This document shows positions 1-7,652 of a DNA stretch of 47,606 bases, one piece after another (position 1 is the stretch's first letter; every line of letters starts with the position of its first letter). The notes beneath the pieces were generated by a model. The model made no database searches and was not told the origin of the DNA. It saw only the letters and a program-made list of their open reading frames with translations. Source of the stretch: Desulfobacterales bacterium (GTDB lineage: Bacteria > Desulfobacterota > DSM-4660 > Desulfatiglandales > Desulfatiglandaceae); the NCBI GenBank assembly GCA_027027005.1, contig JALVMN010000367.1, positions 19,409 through 67,014 of the forward strand, read 5' to 3'. The translations under genes were made by a program, and so were the position numbers.

Positions 1-2595
1 ATTTGTATTGGTTGTTGGCCTACTGGTATTCGTCCGGCCCGTGTTCCCTGTCCTTGAAGTACTGCGTCCGGGAGCAACTGGCAGGCCTGATCTACCTATA
101 CTCGTTCGGTTGATCTGGTTGTTTAGCTGCATGAACCGCTGATAATTTGGGTCATTCTTGTTTATATTCAGCATATCATTCCTCAAGGGGATATTTCTGA
201 ATTGATTTGAAACCCCGGCACTTGATCTCCTGGAACCCCGGCTACTGTTTACGCCCATCCCTTGAAGCATATGATTGAGGGTGTTGGTAAATCTCCGGAT
301 TTGGTTCATGTAGTCGTGGGATCCACCATTTTGTCTCTGTCCGCCGTACTGCCACTGGTTCGTGCCCTGCCCGGACCCGTTTGTAAGGCTTTGGAGCCAT
401 TTTATGAAATTGGGATCTGGGGAACCTGTACCTCTTCTGCCATTGTATTGCCAGCCTGCCTGGCTGCTGCCATAACCCTGCCCACCGGAGTAGGGATTTC
501 CCCCTGTGCTTCCATAGGAGCGTTGATCTCCATAAGGGTATTGCTGCCCGCTCGAATACGTTTGCTGTGCTGGAGCCGTGGGCTGCCGCACGCTGGTGTT
601 CCTCAAAGCTGCAGTCACTGCATTAGATGGAACACAGCCGTTTGACTGAGCCTGAAAATATAGGTCCCACGCCCTTCCGGCATTGCCAGAATTCAATTGC
701 CCCATTATTGCTGAATCCCATCTTCTACAATCCGTCCTTCCTGTATCATCCGAGCCGTTTCCTTGCACCTGGCTTATCTCCTGCCCTTGCGCGTCGCCCT
801 CTGCCGTTTGTTCACCATTCTCCGTACTTATGCATCTTGTTGCGTCTTCATTCCATCGGGACCCGCCGGGGCAGTCACATTCCACGCGCCCCTCTGCTTC
901 ATTCCATACCGGCACACTCCCTGGCCAATCCGAGCAATCGGCATTTTGTACCGCTGCCTCCCTGGGATCAATACATTTGGTATGATCCGGATTCCATTGG
1001 GTGCCAGAAGCACATGTGCACTCTGCCTGGCCAGTCTCCGGGTTCCAGACGGCAACAGTCCCTGGCCATTGCGAGCAATCCTTGTTCTCCACTGCTGCCT
1101 GTTTTGAGTCAATGCACTGGGTGGCGTCCTTGTTCCACTGCATGCCTGCGGGGCAATGGCATTCTACCCGCTGTCGTGCATCGTTCCATACTGGGGTACT
1201 CCCTGGCCACTGGGAACAGTCCGCCACCTCAAGCGCTGCCTCTCTGGGGGTGACACATCTGCTGGAGTCCCTGTTCCACTGTGTCCCGGCAGGACATTCA
1301 CATTCTGCCTGCTTTTCTGCCTCATTCCATACGGCCACGCTGCCAGGCCACTGCGAGCAATCTGCATTTTGCAGGGCGAGATCCTTTTCATTGTCTTTTT
1401 CTGCGTTATCCTCGGCTGGTTCTGTAGTGTGAGAGCCGGCGCCTTCAGTGTCTTCACCACTTTGTCCGGTCGAGCTAACTGTAGTGGCTCCTGTGTCAGC
1501 TTCTTCCTGTGTGGCATTGGATGGAGCAGAAGCTGTGGCATTCTCCCTTTCTTGGTCTTTCTGGGCTGCCAATTGGCGGAGTGCCCGTTGTAACAATTCC
1601 ACGTCCTTTTTTAATTGCATCAGGGCCGTGTACTGCTCCATTGCCTTTGCGTAAGCACGGGCTTCCTCCTTTTCGGCCTGTTTTTTAAAATATGTCTTAA
1701 GCGTAGGATAAATGAAGTTCATGTAATAGGAAGCGGCAAAAGAATCCTTCTTTGTCCTTTCCGCCAGGTCCGGAGCGGTTTGCAGCCTTGCTTTGCCGTA
1801 ATAAAAAGCAGCGTTTCCATAGGGGTCCTGCCAGAATTCATAAAGCCGGTTGCGAATTCCCCTCGCACCTTCCTTCTTGGCGAGCTCAACCCAGGAATTG
1901 GGACCCCGTATCAGAGGATATTTTTGCTCAAGGTACTGCATGTATGCGTTCCACCAGTAGTCCGCATACTCCGCCTTGGCCATGTCAATGAATTTCTCTA
2001 ATGACCAAGTGATGATCTGAGCACCAACCATTGCAACACCTGAGGCTTCAATGCCCAGTTTTTTCATCAAATACCCCTGGGAGAACTCAAGGGAGCTGGA
2101 AATGGCCTTGAGACGGGCCCCATCCTCGTCATAGATTGCGTGGGTTATGTCCTTGAAAAGGGAGTAATAGGTAAGCCAGTTGCTGAGGGCCCCGCCGATT
2201 TTCTTGAACTGGCGGATGTAAGGGTCTGTCCGGTTTATCTTGACGATCTGTTTCACATAGACGATTTCATGCGGGCTCCAGCCCGAGAGCTTGAATTTGT
2301 GCACCGGCTCGACTATTAACTTCACTATTTCCTCTGAAAACGCACCCTCGGATATCTCTTCGCAAAAGTCCACAGCCTGTTTGACCTTTACAATTTTCTG
2401 TAATTTTTTTTCAAAGAAATTCTCTGCATCTGATTCACTCTTTATTTTTTGAATCCCGTGTCTTATGGCCGGATCGCGGAGTATTGAATCAGGGTCAAAC
2501 GCCGAAACAGTGGAAACAAAAACCTGGGTGCACAAGAAAAGAAACACAAGACAAATGAGAGATGGCCAGGTACAAATGACGCTTCTTGATTCCAT
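1..2595 (-). CDS. Large secreted protein with four Cys-rich 47-residue repeats (3' end beyond window)
   Basis: An uninterrupted reading frame runs leftwards from ATG 2595-2593 to the window edge (865 codons, no stop), preceded by a GGAGGGGGGAG ribosome site. Residues 1-35 form a signal peptide: a charged start, a hydrophobic core around LICLVFLFLC, and a small-residue end near SAFDP. Residues 36-330 are mostly helical-looking with no recognised domain. Residues about 330-370 are a charged, probably coiled-coil segment, followed by a Ser/Thr/Glu-rich linker. Residues 412-599 are four tandem 47-residue units, each with four Cys (DC...ECxC...C) and conserved WPG and WN motifs. From residue 600 the protein is rich in Gly, Gln, Tyr, Asn and Ser. 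The oxidisable Cys pattern and signal peptide indicate export; function is unknown. It diverges from the ABC/lipocalin operon. The opposite-strand frames here are shadows. Confidence 0.85.
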   Translation of the reverse strand, partial: MESRSVICTWPSLICLVFLFLCTQVFVSTVSAFDPDSILRDPAIRHGIQKIKSESDAENFFEKKLQKIVKVKQAVDFCEEISEGAFSEEIVKLIVEPVHKFKLSGWSPHEIVYVKQIVKINRTDPYIRQFKKIGGALSNWLTYYSLFKDITHAIYDEDGARLKAISSSLEFSQGYLMKKLGIEASGVAMVGAQIITWSLEKFIDMAKAEYADYWWNAYMQYLEQKYPLIRGPNSWVELAKKEGARGIRNRLYEFWQDPYGNAAFYYGKARLQTAPDLAERTKKDSFAASYYMNFIYPTLKTYFKKQAEKEEARAYAKAMEQYTALMQLKKDVELLQRALRQLAAQKDQERENATASAPSNATQEEADTGATTVSSTGQSGEDTEGAGSHTTEPAEDNAEKDNEKDLALQNADCSQWPGSVAVWNEAEKQAECECPAGTQWNRDSSRCVTPREAALEVADCSQWPGSTPVWNDARQRVECHCPAGMQWNKDATQCIDSKQAAVENKDCSQWPGTVAVWNPETGQAECTCASGTQWNPDHTKCIDPREAAVQNADCSDWPGSVPVWNEAEGRVECDCPGGSRWNEDATRCISTENGEQTAEGDAQGQEISQVQGNGSDDTGRTDCRRWDSAIMGQLNSGNAGRAWDLYFQAQSNGCVPSNAVTAALRNTSVRQPTAPAQQTYSSGQQYPYGDQRSYGSTGGNPYSGGQGYGSSQAGWQYNGRRGTGSPDPNFIKWLQSLTNGSGQGTNQWQYGGQRQNGGSHDYMNQIRRFTNTLNHMLQGMGVNSSRGSRRSSAGVSNQFRNIPLRNDMLNINKNDPNYQRFMQLNNQINRTSIGRSGLPVAPGRSTSRTGNTGRTNTSRPTTNTN
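799..1362 (-). repeat. Four tandem 141-bp coding repeats
   Basis: Read on the minus strand, the units begin at 1362, 1221, 1080 and 939, each exactly 141 bp (47 codons) apart. Each encodes DCS(Q/D)WPG, then a VWN, an ECxC pair, a WN and a final Cys. The copies differ at many positions, including synonymous ones, so the array is old and kept by selection rather than a recent slippage product. The constant period suggests each unit is one small disulfide-stabilised domain. Confidence 0.9.
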
Positions 2596-2635
2596 GAAAT
2601 TCTCCCCCCTCCAACTCCACATCCAGCAGCTACCC

Positions 2636-2842
2636 CTATTTTCGTCTTTTTGTTCGAAAACCAAGGAGCCACACTGCCCCTGGGATAGGGACAGCAGTAG
2701 CGCCACTCATTAAGACTATCAGAGCAACCTGCATGCCAACGGAAAAGGAGATCAGCGCGAGATGACCGATCCAATCCTTGTTTGCTTTAACTAGTTGAAA
2801 TACGGGTATTTTTTCAGGACAAAGAGATGGGCAATCATTTGA
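2636..2842 (-). pseudogene. Possible remnant of a PEP-CTERM-type protein or short leader ORF
   Basis: An open frame of 68 codons ends at TAG 2638-2636. It reads like a signal peptide (Lys residues, then a hydrophobic stretch ending SGATA) joined directly to VPIPGAVWLLG and then FRTKRRK and a stop. VPxPGAVWLLG followed by a basic end is the typical exosortase-recognised C-terminus in this group, but the usual transmembrane stretch between WLLG and the basic tail is missing. No convincing start with a ribosome site is seen; ATG 2734 or ATG 2710 are possible. The frame overlaps the leftward sigma-54-type promoter. It may be a deletion relic, a leader peptide or chance. Confidence 0.3.
2724..2738 (-). 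promoter_or_regulatory. Sigma-54-type promoter for the secreted repeat protein
   Basis: On the minus strand the sequence is TGGCAT-GCAGG-TTGC, matching TGGCAC-N5-TTGC at 9 of 10 positions with exact GG-to-GC spacing. Transcription would begin near 2712, leaving a leader of about 117 nt before ATG 2595. The pairing with a second such site facing the other way supports the call; the match alone could be chance. Confidence 0.55.
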
Positions 2843-2887
2843 TCATTTTTTGAGGCCGTCCAGAACGTCATCAACAGAGGTTGTAAC

Positions 2888-2926
2888 TGGCTGTTATCGT
2901 GCAGCCAAATTGGCTGATAACAGCCA
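2888..2926. promoter_or_regulatory. Nested inverted repeat, candidate shared enhancer (activator binding site)
   Basis: TGGCTGTTATC (2888-2898) and its perfect complement GATAACAGCCA (2916-2926) flank an inner dyad CAGCCAA-A-TTGGCTG (2902-2916). The outer dyad is centred at 2907. The midpoint between the -24 GG elements of the two divergent sigma-54-type promoters is 2907.5, so the element lies about 170 bp from each, the usual range for NtrC-family enhancer sites. Confidence 0.55.
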
Positions 2927-3076
2927 ATTCTGGGGCCACCAGCGACGAGTTCCTGTATTCGCTTTAGCTTAGCTACGCCTTCCGAGAGCATATAACCACC
3001 TAAAGCCACCATATTTCAATAGGTTATAGCTATAGAAGTGGCTAACTCAATTTCTATCTCTGCTGTCCCCCTCTCC

Positions 3077-3091
3077 TGGCACACTGTTTGC
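3077..3091 (+). promoter_or_regulatory. Sigma-54 promoter for the ABC/lipocalin-prenyl synthase operon
   Basis: TGGCAC-ACTGT-TTGC is a complete match to the -24/-12 consensus TGGCAC-N5-TTGC. Transcription would begin near 3103, about 65 nt before the ATPase start. The site is also a TGGCA...TGCCA dyad, so a repressor-type operator is an alternative reading. An NtrC-family activator gene (7639-8955) lies at the far end of this operon. Confidence 0.65.
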
Positions 3092-3166
3092 CACAGGTAC
3101 AACTAGAATCCTCCTAGGGAGGTCGAATCAGAAATTCCCAAAGGGCCGGGAATTGGTCCGCGGCAG

Positions 3167-3868
3167 ATGATGCAAATGATCAAGCTTCAGGATGTCACAA
3201 AGCAATTCAAAGGCACTTCTATCAAAGCAGCAGATGGCGTCTCGGTCACCATTGAAAAAGGTGAATTTGTTGTGCTGAGGGGCCCCAGCGGCAGTGGCAA
3301 ATCCACGCTTCTTAACCTGATCGCAGGACTTGTAACCCCTCAGTCAGGCTCAATACTCATAGACGGTCAGGCCCCAAAGGGTAGACGACAGTGGGCACAA
3401 GTCAGGGCCAAGAAGATCGGATTCATTTTTCAGTCATTCAATCTTATCCCTACCCTTACGGCCCTTGAAAATGTCCAGGTGCCTATGCTTGGAACAATAA
3501 AAGGGGCTAAGAAAAGGATCGCCAGGGCCCAAGAATTGTTAGAACAAGTTGGCCTTCGGCACAGAATGGGTCACCGCCCCTGTGAACTCTCCGGTGGTGA
3601 ATGCCAGAGGGTAGCCATAGCTCGGGGCCTTGCCAATTCACCCCTAATTATCCTCGCTGATGAGCCCACAGGCAACCTGGATTCCGAAACCTCCTCTGCA
3701 ATAATGGAGCTAATTAAGGGCATTCATGACTCCGGGGACAGAACCATAGTAATGGCAACACATGAGGCCCGGTTCATCACTTACGCAACCAGGGTTATCT
3801 CGTATCAAGATGGAAGAATCATCCAGGACAGCATCACAAACAATTCACCCATGAGTGGCACATTATGA
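3167..3868 (+). CDS. ABC transporter ATP-binding protein, LolD/MacB type
   Basis: A 233-aa ATPase with Walker [10 protein letters not shown] (39-47), signature LSGGE (141-145; Cys replaces the usual second Gln in LSGGECQRV), Walker [10 protein letters not shown] (161-169) and a switch His in ATHEA. The sequence resembles the MacB/LolD branch, which powers extraction of lipids, lipoproteins or peptides from the inner membrane rather than classical import. Three in-frame ATGs lie at 3167, 3170 and 3176, and none has a strong ribosome site, so the exact start is uncertain. The stop overlaps the permease start (ATGA). It is the first gene behind the sigma-54 promoter. Substrate is unknown; the third gene of the operon suggests a lipid. 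Confidence 0.92.
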   Translation: MMQMIKLQDVTKQFKGTSIKAADGVSVTIEKGEFVVLRGPSGSGKSTLLNLIAGLVTPQSGSILIDGQAPKGRRQWAQVRAKKIGFIFQSFNLIPTLTALENVQVPMLGTIKGAKKRIARAQELLEQVGLRHRMGHRPCELSGGECQRVAIARGLANSPLIILADEPTGNLDSETSSAIMELIKGIHDSGDRTIVMATHEARFITYATRVISYQDGRIIQDSITNNSPMSGTL

Positions 3869-4986
3869 ACTCTCTTCACGTTTCAACAAAAAACCTCAAG
3901 AATCGTCCCTTGAGAAGCTCTTTTACAATTCTAGCAATTGGGATGGCTACCGCGGCGTTTCTTTGCTTTATAGGGCTCTCGAGAGGCATTGAAAAAGCCT
4001 GGACCGAGGCGCTTGTCAAAAGAAATACCCATATTGTTGGGACGCCAAAGGGAGCGGTAGATGTCCTAAATGGCTCTATCGACCAATCTGTCGTGGCCGA
4101 AATGGCAAAGACAAGAGGTATTGTTGGGGCCTCAGGCGAGATGCTTGACCTCATTGGAACCGATGATGGTCAGATGATCCTTGCGGTGGGATGGCCCCTG
4201 GGTGGTTTCTTGTGGCGGAGCATGAGGCTGGAAAAAGGTGAGCTTCCATCAACCACCACTTTGAATCCCGTTGTGCTGGGCCACAACACCAGTATTGCTC
4301 TTGCCCTTGATGTAGGCGACAGGCTCTTGCTGAGGGGCCGTAGTTTTACCGTGGTGGGGATATCAAAGGAAGGCGATCCAATCAGGAACAATGCAGTGAT
4401 CATGCCCTTAAAGGTATTGCAGACGTTGACCAATCGGCACGGCAAGGTCGGGATTGTAAATTTCCAGTTGGCCCATCCCTATGACAAAGGAAAAGTGGAT
4501 CAGATAATGTCACTACTCAGTGCGAAGTTTCCTGACTTTGCGTTTGTTAGAACTGAGCAAGTGGCCAACAGCAACAAGATAGTACGGGTCTTCAGGGCCA
4601 TGGCATGGGGTGTTTCCACAATAGCATTATTCATCGCCGTCATTGTCATTTTGAATACTTTACTCCTCTCGGTTTTAGAGCGGACAAAGGACATAGCCAT
4701 CCTCAATGCCATGGGCTGGAGCGCAAGGAGGATACTTTCCATGGTCCTTACAGAGGGCCTTATGCTTGCGGGGGCCGGAGGATGCGTTGGCGTGGTGTTA
4801 GGTATTCTGGGTGTGAAGTGGCTCAATACCTGCGAACAACTGAGGGGGCTTATATACCCCCGCATTGATACAGTGCTTCTCATCGAGGTAGCACTTGCTA
4901 CTGCGATCCTTGGTCTATTTGGTAGCCTTTATCCAGCCATGAGGGCCGTGGCCCTGGAACCAGCAACGGCCCTGAGACATGAATAG
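3865..4986 (+). CDS. FtsX/MacB-like ABC permease
   Basis: A 373-aa membrane protein starting at the ATGA overlap with the ATPase. One transmembrane helix follows a basic N-terminus (about 18-40). A periplasmic domain of about 200 residues (MacB periplasmic-core type) follows, then three helices near 245-268, 295-320 and 338-360, and the protein ends in the typical PAMRAVALEPATALRHE region. This four-helix layout is that of LolC/E and MacB permeases. Only one permease gene is present, so a homodimer is expected. Operons pairing this kind of transporter with an AttH-family lipocalin are known; here the lipocalin is fused to a prenyl synthase. Confidence 0.9.
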   Translation: MNSLHVSTKNLKNRPLRSSFTILAIGMATAAFLCFIGLSRGIEKAWTEALVKRNTHIVGTPKGAVDVLNGSIDQSVVAEMAKTRGIVGASGEMLDLIGTDDGQMILAVGWPLGGFLWRSMRLEKGELPSTTTLNPVVLGHNTSIALALDVGDRLLLRGRSFTVVGISKEGDPIRNNAVIMPLKVLQTLTNRHGKVGIVNFQLAHPYDKGKVDQIMSLLSAKFPDFAFVRTEQVANSNKIVRVFRAMAWGVSTIALFIAVIVILNTLLLSVLERTKDIAILNAMGWSARRILSMVLTEGLMLAGAGGCVGVVLGILGVKWLNTCEQLRGLIYPRIDTVLLIEVALATAILGLFGSLYPAMRAVALEPATALRHE

Positions 4987-5056
4987 GCCCGTGGCGCGCG
5001 ACTATATGGGGGGACTAATAGCCTGGAGTTAATTCTTTAAGGAGGCCAACTCAAAA

Positions 5057-7264
5057 ATGATAACTACTCAGATTATGGCTGCAAGGCCACTCGCACATGA
5101 AGATGCCTGGCAAAGGGAAGAGACTTCTGGTCGGATTGCGTGGTGGTTTTGTCAGGGTTACTTTCGAAAACAAAACGGCCCTCCGACTAACTTTGTCATT
5201 TGCTTATTCCACGGTTATGATTTCGATGAAAACGATAAATCCCACAATTACTTGTTTATCGCCCTAACAGAGCCAGGCCTCCCGGAACAGCGCCTTACAT
5301 GCCGTGTGGACCAGGTTTTCATAGATACATTTCACAAGGAACTGGCCACCGGGAAGATAAATTTAGGTATTCTTGACCGCTTCATGGCCGAAGCCATTCT
5401 CAAAGAGGCAACAGAGTATGGCCTTCCTGGCCACTTTGAGCTAGCTGCGCCACCGAGCATTGACAATACTAGCGGATGGCATATCCAGTGGGATGATTTT
5501 AGGCTAATTTGGAAGGGCAGTCGGATAAACTTCCATTTCAAGGAACCCAAAGCACAAGGGCAAATACACTTTGAGCTATCTAGCGAAAACCCGGCCCTTG
5601 ACCTCACCACCATGGATATTCCCCGGCTGGAGAACACCTCATATATTACCTTTCCAAGGATGAAATTGAGAGGACTGATGGGAGGGGATACCATTACAGG
5701 ACAGGCCTGGTTTGACTATCAGGATACAGACCCATCAGAGATTGTTCTTGAAAAATGTGGTAAACAATCCCGGCTCATAGGATGGGAGTGGTTTGCCTTT
5801 AACTTTGAAGATGGCTCTGATTGGCTGCTCCAGCAGTACCGTGACATGAAGACTAAAGAGGTGCTTGATAAATATGCCGTAATCGTGCAGCCTGGAAAGC
5901 CCCCTCTTATAATAAGAGACTTTATTGCTGAACCTCTTTCCCACTGGGTTAGCCCCTTTCGTCACATTCGCTATCCCATTGCATGGCGAATCCACATCCC
6001 CCAACAAGCTGCTGAGATAGAATTTTTCCCCGATTCCCCGGATCGTGAGATTCCCATGATAGGTTATATGCGGGCGGTGTGGGAAGGAGACGGAGAGGTC
6101 AAAGGGAATTGGCAACAGCGCGAAATAAAAGGTAGAGGACACGTAGAGCTCAGCGGGTATGGATATATATTTGATTTCAAGCAATACACAAAGGTCTTTG
6201 TGGAACGGGTAGATGCCCTCATTGAAGATTTCTTCCCAAGGCAACTTGATGAGAATTCCCTTGAGAGCTTTGTTGGCAGACCTGTGTGGCAACATGATCC
6301 TGAAACGTTGACAGAAGCGTTGAGCGCTCCAGTATGGGACCTCCTTGATCGGGGTGGGAAACACTGGCGGCCCATGTTGGGCCTCTTTCTCCTGGAAACA
6401 CTCGGTGTGCCCACCGAGCCATACGAAGCTCTCCTTGCAAATGTGATAGAACTTAACCACACAGGTGCGCTGATTATTGATGATATTGAAGACGAATCTC
6501 TCATCCGCCGGGGAGAAGAATGTGTTCACCTCCGTTATGGGACAGATGTGGCGATCAATGCTGGAACCGTTTTGTACTTTATCCCCTATCTGATCTTGAC
6601 CAAGGATTTAGGGCTTACCGAGCGGCAATTGGTGGAACTCTACAGGATTGTAATAAGCTTCCAGATTAAGGCCCACTTTGGTCAAGGCATGGACATCGCC
6701 TGGACCAAAAAAATGTCTGGCAAATGGCTCCGCAATAAGATTCGAAATGGTTTTTCAAAGCAGATCCTTGAAATGTACTCCATGAAGACAGGAGCTGCTA
6801 CACAAGGGACTGCAGAGGCTGCATGCGTAATTGCAGGTGCAGAGAGCCCGGTGCGAAAGGCCTACTCGGATTTTGGACGCATCTTTGGAGTTTCCTTTCA
6901 AATAGTGGATGACGTACTTAATTTCAGTGGATCGTTGCACTGGACAAAAAGAAAGGGTGAGGACCTTGAAGCAGGCAAGCCCACCTGGATTATTGTGCGG
7001 GCATTGGAATTGCTGAAAACTGAGGACCAGGAAAGACTAATCGCCATCCTTTGTGATCCGGAGGCGCGCAATGATCCTTTGTGTCTCAAGGAAGGGGTAA
7101 GCCTGGTGGCAAAGTCAGGCGCCTTGGAACAAGGGCGAAGGCTGGCCCGTGAAATGCTGGAACAAGAATGGCGAAATTTTTCCTTGTATGCGCCTGTGTC
7201 TGAGGCCAAGACAATGCTTCGCATGCTTGTAACGGGGCTCCTGTCCTTTGACGAAGACTATTAG
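5057..7264 (+). CDS. Fusion: AttH/CrtC-like lipocalin domain plus trans-prenyl diphosphate synthase
   Basis: A 735-aa protein with a strong ribosome site (AAGGAGG, 5039-5045). Residues about 25-385 resemble the AttH / hydroxyneurosporene-synthase-like family (two lipocalin-type barrels): an early WWFCQGYF, a GWHIQWDDFRL strand, a GQAWFDYQ motif and GWEWFAFNFEDG. Residues about 395-735 are a prenyl diphosphate synthase: GGKHWRP (433-439), first Asp-rich motif DDIED (475-479) followed by RR (484-485), MKTGA (576-580), second motif FQIVDDVLN (614-622) and GEDLEAGKPT. In the second motif the third Asp is Asn. Small residues (Gly470, Ala471) lie just before DDIED, which in the family favours longer products. 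I infer that it makes an isoprenoid diphosphate and that the lipocalin part binds or processes the product for the adjacent transporter. I know of no characterised protein of this architecture. Confidence 0.88.
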   Translation: MITTQIMAARPLAHEDAWQREETSGRIAWWFCQGYFRKQNGPPTNFVICLFHGYDFDENDKSHNYLFIALTEPGLPEQRLTCRVDQVFIDTFHKELATGKINLGILDRFMAEAILKEATEYGLPGHFELAAPPSIDNTSGWHIQWDDFRLIWKGSRINFHFKEPKAQGQIHFELSSENPALDLTTMDIPRLENTSYITFPRMKLRGLMGGDTITGQAWFDYQDTDPSEIVLEKCGKQSRLIGWEWFAFNFEDGSDWLLQQYRDMKTKEVLDKYAVIVQPGKPPLIIRDFIAEPLSHWVSPFRHIRYPIAWRIHIPQQAAEIEFFPDSPDREIPMIGYMRAVWEGDGEVKGNWQQREIKGRGHVELSGYGYIFDFKQYTKVFVERVDALIEDFFPRQLDENSLESFVGRPVWQHDPETLTEALSAPVWDLLDRGGKHWRPMLGLFLLETLGVPTEPYEALLANVIELNHTGALIIDDIEDESLIRRGEECVHLRYGTDVAINAGTVLYFIPYLILTKDLGLTERQLVELYRIVISFQIKAHFGQGMDIAWTKKMSGKWLRNKIRNGFSKQILEMYSMKTGAATQGTAEAACVIAGAESPVRKAYSDFGRIFGVSFQIVDDVLNFSGSLHWTKRKGEDLEAGKPTWIIVRALELLKTEDQERLIAILCDPEARNDPLCLKEGVSLVAKSGALEQGRRLAREMLEQEWRNFSLYAPVSEAKTMLRMLVTGLLSFDEDY

Positions 7265-7325
7265 TATGTGTTGATAAGACTTCTCTATTATTACTTGTCG
7301 CGCAACAGAGGATGAAGGAAATCCT

Positions 7326-7652
7326 ATGGGAACATTTACAATTGAACGGCGCAGGTATCCGCGCAGGCCAATGGAACTCCCGGCAGTGTTTGTCAGCCTG
7401 GAGGATAACAATATGCCGGGCAAGTTTTTCTTGGGCCATATCCGTGATGCGAGTATTGGAGGAGTTAAGGTGGTAATGAAAAACAAAGGCCACTTTAAGA
7501 CAGGAGACAAGTTCTTGGTATATATTTATGAAGCGGGTAAAAGCACAGAGGAGCCCGCCATACCAGTCCAAATCAAGGCAGAGCTGGTGTGGCAAGACAG
7601 TGAAATGCGCACTATTGGAATGAAAACCACAAATTTCACTAGCCCCTTTTGA
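7326..7652 (+). CDS. PilZ-domain protein (c-di-GMP receptor type)
   Basis: A 108-aa single-domain protein with ribosome site AAGGA six bases before the ATG. It has both PilZ signatures: the RxxxR arm (Arg9...Arg13 in RRRYPRR) and D-x-S-x-x-G (DASIGG, 41-46), so c-di-GMP binding is likely. It lies 61 bp behind the fusion gene in the same direction and is probably the last gene of the sigma-54 operon. Its last 14 bp overlap the end of the convergent response-regulator gene. Confidence 0.88.
   Translation: MGTFTIERRRYPRRPMELPAVFVSLEDNNMPGKFFLGHIRDASIGGVKVVMKNKGHFKTGDKFLVYIYEAGKSTEEPAIPVQIKAELVWQDSEMRTIGMKTTNFTSPF

Noticed and set aside
799-1362. CRISPR-like array
   Set aside because: The 141-bp periodic units are contiguous coding repeats without spacers.
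262-2001. Several plus-strand open frames rich in Pro, Cys and Ser
   Set aside because: They are mirror frames of the long leftward repeat protein; the 141-bp repeats also generate repeated shadow frames. They lack ribosome sites and overlap one another.
2791-3012. Minus-strand 73-codon frame in the regulatory gap
   Set aside because: It runs through the inverted repeat, has no family resemblance and no ribosome site, and ends shortly before the leftward sigma-54-type promoter.
5735-6529. 264-codon minus-strand frame inside the fusion gene
   Set aside because: The plus-strand protein has clear domain motifs throughout this stretch, and the reverse frame has no recognisable features.
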